64,000 bases of DNA from an uncultured Bacteroidia bacterium. Lineage in GTDB: Bacteria; Bacteroidota; Bacteroidia; Bacteroidales; F082. Every line of letters starts with the position of its first letter. Position 1 is the first letter of the stretch. Shown here piece after piece: positions 28,291 to 38,800 of this stretch. The position numbers were made by a program, and so were the translations under genes. The stretch spans positions 62,001 to 126,000 of the forward strand of contig CAJVWU010000002.1 in the NCBI GenBank assembly GCA_913009755.1. The letters are read 5' to 3'. Below the pieces are notes generated by a model. The model was not told where the DNA came from. It was given only the letters and a program-made list of their open reading frames with translations, and did no database searches.

Positions 28291-29559
28291 ATGACTGCAA
28301 AAGACATAGAGATCATGGCCCCGGTGGGTTCGTATGCTTCGCTACATGCGGCCATTCAGGGTGGAGCCGGTTCGGTGTATTTCGGCATCGGTAAGTTGAA
28401 TATGCGCTCAAACTCTTCACAAAATTTCACTCCGGATGACCTTGTGGAGATTTCCCGTATCTGTAAAGAAAACAATATTAGGACTTATATCGCGCTGAAT
28501 ACGGTAATTTACGACCACGAACTGACGGAGATGAAAAAGATCGTGGATGCGGCTAAAGCCAACGGTATCAGTGCCATCATTGCTTCCGATATGTCGGTCA
28601 TCCTTTATGCCCGTTCGGCAAGGATGGAAGTCCATGTGTCCACGCAGACCAACATCACCAACATGGAAGCCGTAAAATATTACGCGCAGTTTGCCGATGT
28701 GATGGTCACGGCCCGTGAGCTGCAACTGAAACAGGTAAAAGCCATCACCCGTGCCATAAAGGAACAAAACATCAAAGGCCCCTCGGGAAATCCTGTTCAG
28801 ATTGAGATTTTTGCCCACGGGGCGCTTTGCATGGCAGTTTCGGGAAAATGTTACCTGAGTCTGGACAACCTGAATTCCTCCGCCAACCGGGGCGCCTGCC
28901 TGCAACCCTGCCGCAGGAAATACATTGTGAAAGACAAGGAATCGGACCTGGAACTGGAAATTGACGGCGAATACATCATGTCACCCAAAGACCTGAACAC
29001 CATTTCGTTCCTCGATAAAATATTGGATGCCGGCGTCCGTGTAATGAAGTTGGAAGGCCGGGGTCGCTCACCAGAATATGTGAAGACCGTGGCATCCGTT
29101 TACCGTGAGGCGGTGAATGCCTGGTTCGAAGGCAATTACACGCAGGAACGGATTGACCAGTGGAACAAACGACTGGCAACGGTCTATAACCGCGGGTTCT
29201 GGGACGGCTATTACCTGGGGAGGAAGCTGGGTGAATGGACCGAAAGCTACGGCAATCAGGCCACCCGGCGAAAAATATACATTGGCAAAGTGACCAATTA
29301 TTTCAACAAAATAGGCATAGCCGAACTGAAAATAGAAACCCACGACCTGGCCATCAATGAAGAGATCAAGATCATCGGGCCAACAACCGGCGTGTTTGAA
29401 GGCACCGTGAAAGAAATCCGGCTGGAATACGACCCTGTGGAGAAAGCCGTGAAAGACGAGGTTTGTTCAATTCCCGTAAGCGGTCTGGTTCGCCGGGGAG
29501 ATAAAGTCTATAAAGTTGTACCTGCTGATAAAAGCGTTCCTAATCTGGTGCAACAGTAG
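28291..29559 (+). CDS. U32 peptidase-family protein (TrhP/RlhA/UbiU group)
   Basis: 422 aa. It begins EIMAPVGSYASLHAAIQGGAGSVYFGIGKLNMR, the U32 N-terminal barrel. A cysteine set ALCMAVSGKCYLS ... GACLQPCRR in the middle matches the Fe-S ligands known in U32 enzymes. Despite the family name, characterised members modify tRNA, rRNA or ubiquinone by hydroxylation rather than cut peptides. Which reaction this one carries out cannot be told here. It ends 3 bases from the convergent ATPase gene. Confidence 0.88.
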   Translation: MTAKDIEIMAPVGSYASLHAAIQGGAGSVYFGIGKLNMRSNSSQNFTPDDLVEISRICKENNIRTYIALNTVIYDHELTEMKKIVDAAKANGISAIIASDMSVILYARSARMEVHVSTQTNITNMEAVKYYAQFADVMVTARELQLKQVKAITRAIKEQNIKGPSGNPVQIEIFAHGALCMAVSGKCYLSLDNLNSSANRGACLQPCRRKYIVKDKESDLELEIDGEYIMSPKDLNTISFLDKILDAGVRVMKLEGRGRSPEYVKTVASVYREAVNAWFEGNYTQERIDQWNKRLATVYNRGFWDGYYLGRKLGEWTESYGNQATRRKIYIGKVTNYFNKIGIAELKIETHDLAINEEIKIIGPTTGVFEGTVKEIRLEYDPVEKAVKDEVCSIPVSGLVRRGDKVYKVVPADKSVPNLVQQ

Positions 29560-29562
29560 CGG

Positions 29563-30717
29563 TTAAAGCTCCGGTAGATATTTTTGAATAAAAGTCAGTA
29601 ACCCGCAAACACGGATACCGTTTTTCAAAAGATATTCCTCTTCATTTTTAACCAGAACAAAATTTTTCCTGGTATTCAATGTTTCAATTGCCAAAGTATT
29701 ACCTCTTGATAAACGCACATCGGAACCAAACTTTATTTCTATCCCGATATCTGGCTTTCCGCCTTTGCTAATTACCATATCCAGTTCAGCTCCGTCATGT
29801 GTCCGGTAGAAAAATATTTCTCGGTTCACCGGTATTAACGGGATCAGTTGTTCAATAGCAAAACCCTCCCAGGAAGCTCCCATTTTGGGATTCCCCAATA
29901 ATTGTTCCGGTGTTTCTATTCCGAGGAGGAAATGCAGAATACCGGAATCCTTTATGTAAACCTTCGGAGCTTTAACCAATCGTTTTTTCAGGTTTGAATG
30001 AAAAGGTTGTATGGTTCGTATCAGAAAAGCATTTTCCAAAAAGAAGATATACTTCTTAATGGTATTTACACTTAATTCCAAACTTTTAGCGAGTTCTGAA
30101 TACTTAATTAAATTCCCGTGTAAATGGGCTAACATATACCACAACTTTTTGCCGGTGTTACTATCCGCCGGGAAACCAAGATTTGGCAGGTCCCTCTCAA
30201 AATAGGTATTGATAAAGTTATTCATCCAGTCAAACCAAATCCCCTTTTTTAAAAAAGGATATGGAAACCCACCCCGAAACCACAAGTCATCCAATTTGTA
30301 TTTAGGACGCACTTCTTTGATTAAAAAGGTTGAAAGCTCATAATATGCAATTCTCCCGGCCAATGATTCAGAACTATCACGTATTAAATCGGGAGAGGCT
30401 GATCCGAGTAAGAGAAACCTGCCGGGTCTCCTGTTTGTATCAATCAAAGCACGTAATACGGGAAATAACTCTTTCCTCCTTTGAATTTCATCAATAATTA
30501 TTAAGCGGCCTTCAAATTGAGCCAGATATGTTTCGGCATCTTCTAATTTTAAATAATCACGCTGCAATTCCAAATCAAGATACATGGAATCCGGATAATG
30601 TTTTCGGATTTGTTTTGCCAAACTGGTTTTCCCAACCTGCCGCGGCCCAATAATTGCCACACAAGGAAATCCTTTCAGTAAACTTTCAACCTTTCGTTGT
30701 CCCAATCGTTGAATCAT
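29563..30717 (-). CDS. AAA_14 / DUF4143 ATP-binding protein, second subfamily
   Basis: 384 aa. Walker A GPRQVGKTS near residue 24, Walker B LIIIDEIQ and a LLGSASPDL sensor motif. A winged-helix-like segment (IKYSELAKSLELSVNTIKKY) is at about residues 195-230. The C-terminal part keeps a PD-(D/E)XK-type core: AELDMVI, then IGIEIKFG. It differs from the other two intact copies in length and most of the sequence. Role unknown. It has its own promoter with a long interrupted palindrome and is flanked by unrelated genes. Confidence 0.88.
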   Translation of the reverse strand: MIQRLGQRKVESLLKGFPCVAIIGPRQVGKTSLAKQIRKHYPDSMYLDLELQRDYLKLEDAETYLAQFEGRLIIIDEIQRRKELFPVLRALIDTNRRPGRFLLLGSASPDLIRDSSESLAGRIAYYELSTFLIKEVRPKYKLDDLWFRGGFPYPFLKKGIWFDWMNNFINTYFERDLPNLGFPADSNTGKKLWYMLAHLHGNLIKYSELAKSLELSVNTIKKYIFFLENAFLIRTIQPFHSNLKKRLVKAPKVYIKDSGILHFLLGIETPEQLLGNPKMGASWEGFAIEQLIPLIPVNREIFFYRTHDGAELDMVISKGGKPDIGIEIKFGSDVRLSRGNTLAIETLNTRKNFVLVKNEEEYLLKNGIRVCGLLTFIQKYLPEL

Positions 30718-30721
30718 ACTG

Positions 30722-30729
30722 CAAATATA
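30722..30729 (-). promoter_or_regulatory. -7 box TATATTTG of the ATPase gene ending at 29563
   Basis: TATATTTG on the minus strand, only 4 bases before the ATG codon at 30717, so the transcript is nearly leaderless or a downstream start is used. Confidence 0.5.
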
Positions 30730-30735
30730 TTAATT

Positions 30736-30776
30736 AAGACACATATTTTGCATTTCAATTGCAAAATATTAGTCTT
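30736..30776. promoter_or_regulatory. 41-base interrupted palindrome in an ATPase promoter
   Basis: Outer arms AAGAC (30736-30740) and GTCTT (30772-30776). Inner arms ATATTTTGCA (30743-30752) and TGCAAAATAT (30760-30769) surround a 7-base spacer. It covers the region just upstream of the -7 box, where the -33 element should be. It probably binds a dimeric repressor (inference). Confidence 0.55.
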
Positions 30777-30853
30777 TATGATATTCCGTAAGTAAAAATT
30801 ATATTCCGGATTTATCAATAAATGTCCGGTTGTTATCTGGAATAATTATTGTT

Positions 30854-32353
30854 TTAGGGATGTTGAATGACAACTTTGTGCGTTTCGATATGATCAGGAA
30901 ACTTTATTTCCATCAGATAAAACCCGTTTTGAAAAGACAAAGTGTTGATTTTGAACAACCGTCGGTTGTGCATGAATTTCTTTTGAAATACAACCTGTCC
31001 CTGTAAATTCAGCAAAATGACCTCAAAAGGTTGATTCTTCATGTTCCCTTTGACATAAATATTCAATACTGATTTGGCGGGGTTCGGATAGGTGTTTACC
31101 CGGGTATTCTTTTCTTCGGGAAACAATTCCTGAAACAGGAGAACATCATCATCATAAACGGTACCCACAGTGTCACCGTTTCTTACGTAGCCAATGATCA
31201 AACTGTCTGTCGCCCATTCAAACCCTTCTACACGGAAAACCGACAAACCAAATCCAAGGGTGTAGGTTCTTTGGTTATTTTCATCAGGCGAACCGAGAAA
31301 GCCCGGATATTCGTCACACGGAAAAAACAAATTGGCTATTAGAGGATTTTGACCGGGAAGAAAATTCACAAGTGAAGTGGTGTCCAAAAGCGTAAATCCA
31401 ACGTTGGAATAAAGCAATTTGGTCTTATATGTATCACCTCTCGAAATACACCATCTGCAATCCACGGTGTAATCAAACAGTGTATTTAAATATTGATTTG
31501 TAATATGATTTGCCGAATCAATAAATACCAATGTATCTTCATAACGATAACCTGGGTAGTCATCTTCCTTGATTATACCGCTTATCCCGTATTTTAGCGT
31601 ATCGCCAGATATTTTTTTGGATATGATTTTATATTTAATGAAAGATTCCTTGAAATTAACATCGTTCCAGTCAACCCACCAGTGTTCACGATAATACTGA
31701 AAAACGTCTCCGATATTGAAATTGAAATAATCTTTGAATTTGTATAAGGATGCCCCGGCAACGGTATCGCCTTCAACTCCGGCAAGAATAGCAGGAGCAT
31801 TGTCACCAAACAGATCAGGAAATTCGATAATGCCGAAGTTTTTCGATAGGCGAATCTCCCGGTTATTTGATAGGGTAATGGTTTTAACGGAATCAAAAAC
31901 CGCAGGAAAAACTTTAGCGTAGGTTTTTTCTGTTATTTCTGCCGAGATGTTGTTTGCCGTGTCGAATAACCAGATATCGGACAAGCGGGCAAAAGGAAGT
32001 ATTACAAAGTATGCCGTATCCTGAAAATACCATTTTCCGCCGGGCAGAATCTGAACTTTTTTTTGCAGAAAATTGGGTTGAATTAATTGATATTTGGGAT
32101 CATTGCTATGAGGATACGGATTATCACAAGGAATTGAATAATCCTTGCAGGTATCGCAAGGCGTAATGACAGTATTTAAAAATAAAACCGTATCATTATT
32201 GCCGTAAATTACCGAATCCACCATAACGGTATTATTGATCAGTTCACTCCCGTTTGTTTTGTAGAAACAAACATTGTTTGGGTTTATCAGTTGCCAGTTT
32301 TGGGAAAGAAGCCCTACGGGAAGAAATAATAAAAGAATAATCAGCTTTTTCAT
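30854..32353 (-). CDS. secreted protein of unknown function with T9SS sorting domain
   Basis: 499 aa. Signal peptide at residues 1-18 (FLPVGLLSQN). The body is beta-rich with no recognised family. A CDTCKDYSIPC cysteine stretch is at about residues 67-77, and CRWC lies further on. Residues about 420-499 form a C-terminal sorting domain (YPNPAKSVLNIY, then NLQGQVVF, then GFYLMEI). Probably a surface or secreted lipoprotein-like product of T9SS; function not inferable. Divergent from folA. Confidence 0.78.
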   Translation of the reverse strand: MKKLIILLLFLPVGLLSQNWQLINPNNVCFYKTNGSELINNTVMVDSVIYGNNDTVLFLNTVITPCDTCKDYSIPCDNPYPHSNDPKYQLIQPNFLQKKVQILPGGKWYFQDTAYFVILPFARLSDIWLFDTANNISAEITEKTYAKVFPAVFDSVKTITLSNNREIRLSKNFGIIEFPDLFGDNAPAILAGVEGDTVAGASLYKFKDYFNFNIGDVFQYYREHWWVDWNDVNFKESFIKYKIISKKISGDTLKYGISGIIKEDDYPGYRYEDTLVFIDSANHITNQYLNTLFDYTVDCRWCISRGDTYKTKLLYSNVGFTLLDTTSLVNFLPGQNPLIANLFFPCDEYPGFLGSPDENNQRTYTLGFGLSVFRVEGFEWATDSLIIGYVRNGDTVGTVYDDDVLLFQELFPEEKNTRVNTYPNPAKSVLNIYVKGNMKNQPFEVILLNLQGQVVFQKKFMHNRRLFKINTLSFQNGFYLMEIKFPDHIETHKVVIQHP

Positions 32354-32378
32354 AATTTTGGAAAATGGTTATTATTTA

Positions 32379-32386
32379 CAAAGTTA
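32379..32386 (-). promoter_or_regulatory. -7 box TAACTTTG of the orphan T9SS cargo gene
   Basis: TAACTTTG on the minus strand, 26 bases before the ATG at 32353. Confidence 0.5.
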
Positions 32387-32420
32387 CTAAACCTTTTTAT
32401 TTTTTGCGACTTTTATAAAA

Positions 32421-32921
32421 ATGATCATCTCACAAATCGTTGCCGTTTCGCTCAATCATGTCATCGGGGTAAACAATGGCCTGCCCTGGGACATGCCTTC
32501 GGATATGGCATGGTTTAAAAAGAAAACTTACGGGCATCATATCATAATGGGCCGGAGGAATTATGAAGCCGAAGGCAAAGTCCTGCCGGGACGGATAAAC
32601 ATTGTACTTACACGTAATCAAGATTACAAAATTCCTGACGGCATTGTTTTGCACAATATGGAAAAAGCCATTGATCTGGTGCGGAAAGCCGGGGAAACCG
32701 AACTGTTTATTGTCGGTGGAGGTGAAATCTACAAAATGGCCATGCCTTTTACTGACAGGATTTACCTTACAAGAATTCATACCGAAGTGGAAGGGGATAC
32801 GTTTTATCCGGATCCTGATAAAAAAGTATGGGAAGAAGTTTCCTGCATACGGAATAAAAAAGACAAAAGGAATCCGTTTGATTATGATTTTGTGGTGTAT
32901 GAGCGGAAGGTTGTTCAATGA
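32421..32921 (+). CDS. folA: dihydrofolate reductase
   Basis: 166 aa, normal length. Reduces dihydrofolate to tetrahydrofolate with NADPH. It opens IISQIVAVSLNHVIGVNNGLPWDMPSDMAWFK, which contains the substrate-binding Asp in the PSDM segment. An IIMGRRNYE NADPH motif and a LFIVGGGEIYK motif follow. A thymidylate synthase partner is not adjacent. Divergent from the secreted orphan protein. Confidence 0.95.
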   Translation: MIISQIVAVSLNHVIGVNNGLPWDMPSDMAWFKKKTYGHHIIMGRRNYEAEGKVLPGRINIVLTRNQDYKIPDGIVLHNMEKAIDLVRKAGETELFIVGGGEIYKMAMPFTDRIYLTRIHTEVEGDTFYPDPDKKVWEEVSCIRNKKDKRNPFDYDFVVYERKVVQ

Positions 32922-32995
32922 AATTTTGCAACCCCCAAATTCAGGTTTTGAAAAAAAGAGGGATGGGGGAAATCCTATTTTAACGTGAATTTGGT

Positions 32996-33469
32996 TTAAC
33001 CCGAATTCACAAAATGGTACAACCCTTCGCCGGCATCTTCCAGCAGGTCAAGTACCAATTCAAATCCTTCATCACCACCGAAATAGGGATCGGGGACATT
33101 ATCGTAATTGTACTTTTTGGAAAAACCGGTCATTAAAAAAAGTTTTTTACTGTCTGATTTGTTTCCGGCCTTTCTTTTCAGTTCATCCAGGTTTTCATGG
33201 TCCATGGCCACAATCCAATCGAATTTGTCAAAGTCCCCGGTTTCGAAAGGACGGCTTATGGAGGTAAGATTGTAACCCCTTTTCACCGCATGTTTTTGCA
33301 TCCGTTTATCGGCCGGTTCACCGCGGTGCCAGTCGGAAGTGCCGGCAGAGTCAATTACAAAATGATGTCCTTCCCCCTTTTTTTCCACAAGCCCCCTGAA
33401 AACCGCTTCGGCACTGGGTGAGCGGCAGATGTTGCCCAGGCAGACAAACAAAATCTTTTTCTTAATCAT
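32996..33469 (-). CDS. low-molecular-weight protein-tyrosine phosphatase
   Basis: 157 aa. The P-loop CLGNICRS (C-x5-R-S) is at residues 10-17, and the catalytic acid lies in DPYFGG near residue 127. Length is typical. The family dephosphorylates phosphotyrosine on BY-kinases and their substrates, often in polysaccharide export, but no such genes are in view. It lies convergent with folA. Confidence 0.93.
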   Translation of the reverse strand: MIKKKILFVCLGNICRSPSAEAVFRGLVEKKGEGHHFVIDSAGTSDWHRGEPADKRMQKHAVKRGYNLTSISRPFETGDFDKFDWIVAMDHENLDELKRKAGNKSDSKKLFLMTGFSKKYNYDNVPDPYFGGDEGFELVLDLLEDAGEGLYHFVNSG

Positions 33470-33564
33470 AATATTATATCACACGTAACAATTATTGCAA
33501 AAATAAACCCCAATCATTTGTGAAATAATTAACAAAAAGAATAGGCCCCAACCAACATAAATTG

Positions 33565-33572
33565 TACTTTTG
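33565..33572 (+). promoter_or_regulatory. -7 box TACTTTTG of ptb-buk
   Basis: TACTTTTG, 88 bases before the ptb ATG, leaving a leader of about 80 bases with no recognised element. Confidence 0.5.
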
Positions 33573-33660
33573 ACACAGCTTGAAAATCAGTTAAATTTTA
33601 TTCGGATTGCTGATTATCAACAGTTAGAATCAATAAAAAATAATTTTATACTCCAGTTGT

Positions 33661-34557
33661 ATGATTAAAAAACTGAATGACCTGGTTAAAATTGCCAAAG
33701 GCAAAACCACACGGCGTATAGCTGTTGCTGCTGCTGCTGATCCTGATGTAATGGAAGCGATACAAAATGCGGCACAAGAGGGAATCACTGAACCGGTACT
33801 GGTGGGTAATGAAACGAAAATACGGGAAATCGCCGGGAATATCGGTTTTGACCTTTCGGGTATAGAAATAATAAACATTCCTGACAAACATGATGCTTCT
33901 GTTGAGGCCGTCAGGCTGATTAAAGAGGGGAAAGCTGAAATATTGATGAAAGGCCTTGTCAGTACCGGCATTCTGCTCAAAGCGGTACTGGATAAAGAAC
34001 ATGGCCTGCGAAAAGGGGCCCTGCTCAGCCATGTTGCCCTGTTTGAGACATTGTATTACCACAAATTGCTGGGTGTTACCGATGCTGCAATGAACGTAAA
34101 TCCTGACCTCCTTGAGAAAATCAGTATAATAAAAAACGCCATTGAAGTGTTTCACAAACTGGGCAATCCCAATCCAAAAGTTGCCATTGTCGGTTCGGTG
34201 GAAACCATCAACCCGAAAATGGAAGCTACCATGCACGCGGCCACCATTTCGATGATGAATTACCGGAAGCAGATTACAGGTTGCATCATTGATGGCCCAC
34301 TCGCTATTGATGGTGCCGTATCAAAACGGGCTTCCGAAATAAAAAATATTACCAGTGAGGTTGCCGGGGACGTGGATATTATTCTGGCCCCCAATATTGA
34401 CGGGGCCAATATTCTGTACAAATCATTGAATTTCCTTGGCGGTGCTACTTCGGCAGCGGTAATCATGGGTGCTACGGCACCCATTGTACTCACGTCAAGA
34501 GGTGATGCCGAAAGAAGCAAATTCCTCTCGATTGCCCTGGCAGCTGCAATTAATTAA
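33661..34557 (+). CDS. ptb: phosphate butyryltransferase
   Basis: 298 aa phosphotransacylase family (PTA_PTB). It converts butyryl-CoA (or a branched-chain acyl-CoA) and phosphate to the acyl phosphate. It shows RRIAVAAAADPDVMEAI near the start, LMKGLVSTGILLKAVLD in the middle, and DIILAPNIDGANILYKSL towards the end, all family stretches. It lies 21 bases before buk, forming the classic butyrate-forming pair. Confidence 0.92.
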   Translation: MIKKLNDLVKIAKGKTTRRIAVAAAADPDVMEAIQNAAQEGITEPVLVGNETKIREIAGNIGFDLSGIEIINIPDKHDASVEAVRLIKEGKAEILMKGLVSTGILLKAVLDKEHGLRKGALLSHVALFETLYYHKLLGVTDAAMNVNPDLLEKISIIKNAIEVFHKLGNPNPKVAIVGSVETINPKMEATMHAATISMMNYRKQITGCIIDGPLAIDGAVSKRASEIKNITSEVAGDVDIILAPNIDGANILYKSLNFLGGATSAAVIMGATAPIVLTSRGDAERSKFLSIALAAAIN

Positions 34558-34578
34558 ATTTCAGAATAATATTTTGAG

Positions 34579-35655
34579 ATGGAAAATAATCAGATACTGG
34601 TCATAAACCCGGGTTCAACAAGCACAAAGTTTGCCCTGTTTGAAGGCACCAGTCCTGTATTTATTCAAACCATCAGACATACCAAAGAAGAACTGGAAGG
34701 GTTCCGGAAAATTACCGGTCAGATTTCTTTCCGGGAAAGCCTCATCATCAAACAACTTAATGAAGATGAAATAAACCTGAATGCCATCCGGATTGTGATG
34801 GGTCGCGGCGGATTATTAAAACCTGTTGAATCGGGTGTTTATGCTGTAAACGAAAAAATGATCAGTGACCTGAAATCGTGTGCTTACGGTGAACATGCCA
34901 GCAATCTCGGCGGACTGATCGCTTACGATATTGCCCGGTCATTGCCCGATGCAAGGGCTTACATTGCCAACCCTGTTGTTGTTGATGAACTGAACGATCT
35001 TGCCCGGCTGTCAGGCCATCCAAAACTGCCCCGGCGTTCTGTTTTTCATGCCTTAAACCAAAAAGCCATTGCCAGGCAGCATGCAAAACAAATTCTCAGA
35101 CGATATGAAGACCTCAATCTTATTGTTGTCCATCTGGGGGGAGGGATAACCGTTGGGGCTCATAAAAAAGGCAGGGTTGTTGACGTAAACCAGGGACTTG
35201 ACGGCGACGGCCCTTATTCCCCCGAACGGAGCGGAACACTACCGGTTGGCGACCTGGTCAGGCTATGTTTCAGCGGGGAGTATTCATTGAATGAGGTGTT
35301 GAAAATGATCAAAGGTGAAGGGGGGTTGATGGCTTACCTTGATACAAACAGCGCTTTGGATGTTGAAAAACGGATGGCTTCCGGTGATGAGTTTGCCAGA
35401 AAAATTTATGATGGCATGGCGTACCAGGTTGCGAAAGAAATAGGGGCTATGGCTGCCGTGTTGAGTTTTCAGGTGGACGGTATATTGATCACGGGTGGCA
35501 TTGCCCACGATAAATATTTTACCAATGAAATCATTTCTTATTGCCACCGGCTGGCCCCGGTACATGTTTATCCCGGCGAAGATGAAATGAAAGCCCTGGC
35601 CATGAACGGGCTGAGGGTGCTTAAAAACGAAGCGCAAATTAAAGAATATCAATAA
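34579..35655 (+). CDS. buk: butyrate kinase
   Basis: 358 aa, acetate/butyrate kinase family. It makes ATP from ADP and butyryl phosphate. The N-terminus ILVINPGSTSTKFALFE is the phosphate-binding loop. GRGGLLKPVESGVYAVNE and VHLGGGITVGAHKKGRVVDV are conserved butyrate-kinase segments. With ptb it gives substrate-level ATP and butyrate (or isobutyrate/isovalerate), suggesting a fermentative life; the butyryl-CoA genes are not in the window. Confidence 0.94.
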   Translation: MENNQILVINPGSTSTKFALFEGTSPVFIQTIRHTKEELEGFRKITGQISFRESLIIKQLNEDEINLNAIRIVMGRGGLLKPVESGVYAVNEKMISDLKSCAYGEHASNLGGLIAYDIARSLPDARAYIANPVVVDELNDLARLSGHPKLPRRSVFHALNQKAIARQHAKQILRRYEDLNLIVVHLGGGITVGAHKKGRVVDVNQGLDGDGPYSPERSGTLPVGDLVRLCFSGEYSLNEVLKMIKGEGGLMAYLDTNSALDVEKRMASGDEFARKIYDGMAYQVAKEIGAMAAVLSFQVDGILITGGIAHDKYFTNEIISYCHRLAPVHVYPGEDEMKALAMNGLRVLKNEAQIKEYQ

Positions 35656-35738
35656 CAAGCAACTTTTATCTTTAATGGTTGTCTTAATCCGTGAATGTTA
35701 AAATTGATTTGGCTTTTGCGATAAATCCATATTAATTC

Positions 35739-35746
35739 TATTTTTG
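35739..35746 (+). promoter_or_regulatory. -7 box TATTTTTG of the first sialidase-like gene
   Basis: TATTTTTG, 64 bases before the ATG at 35811. Confidence 0.45.
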
Positions 35747-35810
35747 TGGCTCCTTTTATTTATTCGGGTAAAAATCTTTTTTTAAATCAACAATATTACA
35801 TTTTATCATT

Positions 35811-38800
35811 ATGAAGAAATCTACACTTATTATTTTTATTGTAGCCTTTGGCCTTGTTGCATTTAGCATAAACCGGGCCATCAGCGATTCCACACCTGCC
35901 GAACGACAGCGCCGGGCGATGGTGGATTATCGCATTGACAATACCGGTTATTGGATTAAAATGGCCAAACTTGGCCTGGCGGAACTTAACCCTGATGTTA
36001 AAGTAGCCAAAGCCATTTACAACGGCAGCAAGATTAATTCACCCATGGTAGCCAATGATGACTCACCCGACGTTCCGGTAACCACTGAAAGCGCCCAGCA
36101 AAGTGAGAATTCAATTTTTGTTGACCCAAACGACAATGCTACGGCCTTGAATTCCAATAATTCGGGCCCTCCCGGATTTTACGGTGCTGACGACCTTTAT
36201 ACTTTTGATTCCGGGGAAACTTTCCAGGGAGAAGTGCAGGGTGCCGGGGGAAACAACAGCGGTGATCCGGCTACGGCTATCGGTACCGATGGCCGCTGGT
36301 ATGTCAATTATATTTCTAATAGTGGGGGTCAGGGTATTTCCTATTCCGATGACCAGGGAACCTCATGGACAAAAAAGACGGTTGCCCCTAATCCCGGACA
36401 ATTGGCAGACAAAAACCACATGTGGATTGACAACAAAGCGGGCAGCCCTTATGAAAACTATCTTTACGTTGCCTGGACGCCTTTTTGTAGTTCCTGTCCG
36501 GGAGACATTGTGCTTTCCCGCTCTACCGATAACGGTGAAACATGGTCGGCCATTACGGACATTAGTAGTGGTACCGGCGGTTTCCACCAGGGGGTAAACC
36601 TTAGCACCGGGCCTAACGGGGAAGTTTATGCCGTTTGGGCCGTAACTTATGGCGGTGGCGACGAAGATGCCATTGGCTTTGCAAAATCCACCGATGGCGG
36701 CGAAACATGGGAAACCGCTTATACCATTATTGACAATATACGTGGCATAAGAGGCTCGGGAGTCCCTGAAAACATGAGGGTCAATTCTTTTCCGGTAATG
36801 GCTGTTGATAACGGCGACGGGAATAAAAGCGGAAATATTTATGTAACCTGGACAAATGTCGGCGAACCCGGTGTAAATACGGGAAGCGACAGAAGCGTTT
36901 ATATGATCCGGTCGGAAGACGGGGGTACAACATGGTCTGACCCTGTTCGTGTTAACCAGGATGAGGAAGGCATTGGGGATGCCAATTATTTCGGATGGAT
37001 AACCTGTGACCCTTCCAACGGCATGCTCAGTGTGGTTTTTTATACAAACCGCGACATTCAGCCACAAGAGGCTCAGACATGGGTAGCCCTGTCAAGCGAT
37101 GCCGGCGATAATTGGGAAGATTTCCAGGTGAGCGATGTTACTTTTACCCCTTCGCCGATCCCGGGCCTTGCATCGGGTTATTTTGGAGATTATATCAGCA
37201 TTACGGCAATGAACGGAACCGTGTATCCCTGCTGGACAGACAACCGTACAGGTTCTGCCAAAACCTATGTTTCAGCTTTTCAAACCATTAACATCCTGTC
37301 GCCGACTACTCTTCTGGCCAATGTTGATCAGGAAACAGGATTGTGTACTTTGAACTGGGATTTTGACTTTGATAACGCAACCGGATTCCAGCATTTCAAA
37401 ATTTACCGGAATGATGAATATATCGGTGATTCCGATACAACCTATTATACCGACCAGTTGGATTTGTATGATTACTACACCTATTCGGTAACGGCTTATT
37501 ATGGCGGCACAAACGAATCGTCACCGGCTACAGTAGAAACACAGTACGGTTCTTCAGGCATCCGGATAAATCCCGATACATTAATGGCGGTTGTTTATGT
37601 TGATGACAGTGCATTTCAAACGATGACCATAAAAAATACGGGGGAACTCGACCTGGATTTTTCATTGTCACCGTTTTTCTTCAACCGGAATACTGCAACT
37701 TATGAAGAAGCAAAAGGCGGCGGCGATGAATTTATTCACAGTGTAAAACTTGCCGGATTATATAATACCTCCGGGAATGATAACTACCGTGACTTTACTT
37801 CTATGTATGCTTCATTAAAGACAGGGAATTCATATCCTATTCAGGTGGAAGTAAAACGGCCTTATCCGGGTGACCAATGTGCAGTATGGATTGATTATGA
37901 CCAAAACGGGCTGTTTGATGAACCCGCCGTCCTGTTGCAACCCGATGAAACCGGTACATTGTTCACAGGTAACATTGCCCCGCCAAAAGGGAGCAAACAG
38001 GGATCAACGCGCATGCGCATCAGGCTGGCAGGGCCGGGCGAACTGCTTTCTGCTGTTGGTGACGGACAATACGGTGAAGTGGAAGATTATACCCTTTCAC
38101 TGGCTGACTGGTTAACCCTTGATCCGGACAATGGTACCGTTGCCCCGGGTGATTCCCTTGTGGTGAATATTAAATTTGATGCCACTGATATGATTACCGG
38201 GACGTACGACGAAACAGCCAAATTTGTTACCAACGATCTGGAGAACCCTTTTTATAATGTTTATTTTACCTTGAAGGTTACCGACCTCCAGATTACCGCA
38301 TCGGTTTCGCCCGATACATTATGCCAGGGTGGAGAAACACAGTTGAATGTTATCCCAACCGGCGGGTCAGGATCTTTTACTTATAACTGGGTCTCGGTTC
38401 CCGAAGGATTTTCATCCGATGAACAAAGCCCCATGGCAGCACCCGATACAAGTACTATATATATTGTTTCAGTAAATGATGGTTTGATTACCTTGACCGA
38501 TACGGTTATGGTAACGGTTAACCCGCTGCCCGTAGTTGACCTGGGTGACGACCAGACCTTGTGCGGAATAAATGAATACGAACTGGATGCCGGCAACCCG
38601 GGCTCGGAATACCTGTGGTCAACCGGGGAAACTACCCAAACAATCACCGCTACCGGGACAGGCACTAACGAATTTTGGGTAACCGTTACCAACCCGACCA
38701 ACTGCTCGGCATCAGATACCATCATGATCAATTTTGCCGCCTTGCCGGAAGTTGACCTGGGGCCGGATACGGTTATATGCCACAATGGTGAAATTATGCT

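Noticed and set aside
36363-37067. 234-codon minus-strand open frame
   Set aside because: Antisense to the Asp-box region of the sialidase-like gene; composition typical of a shadow frame.
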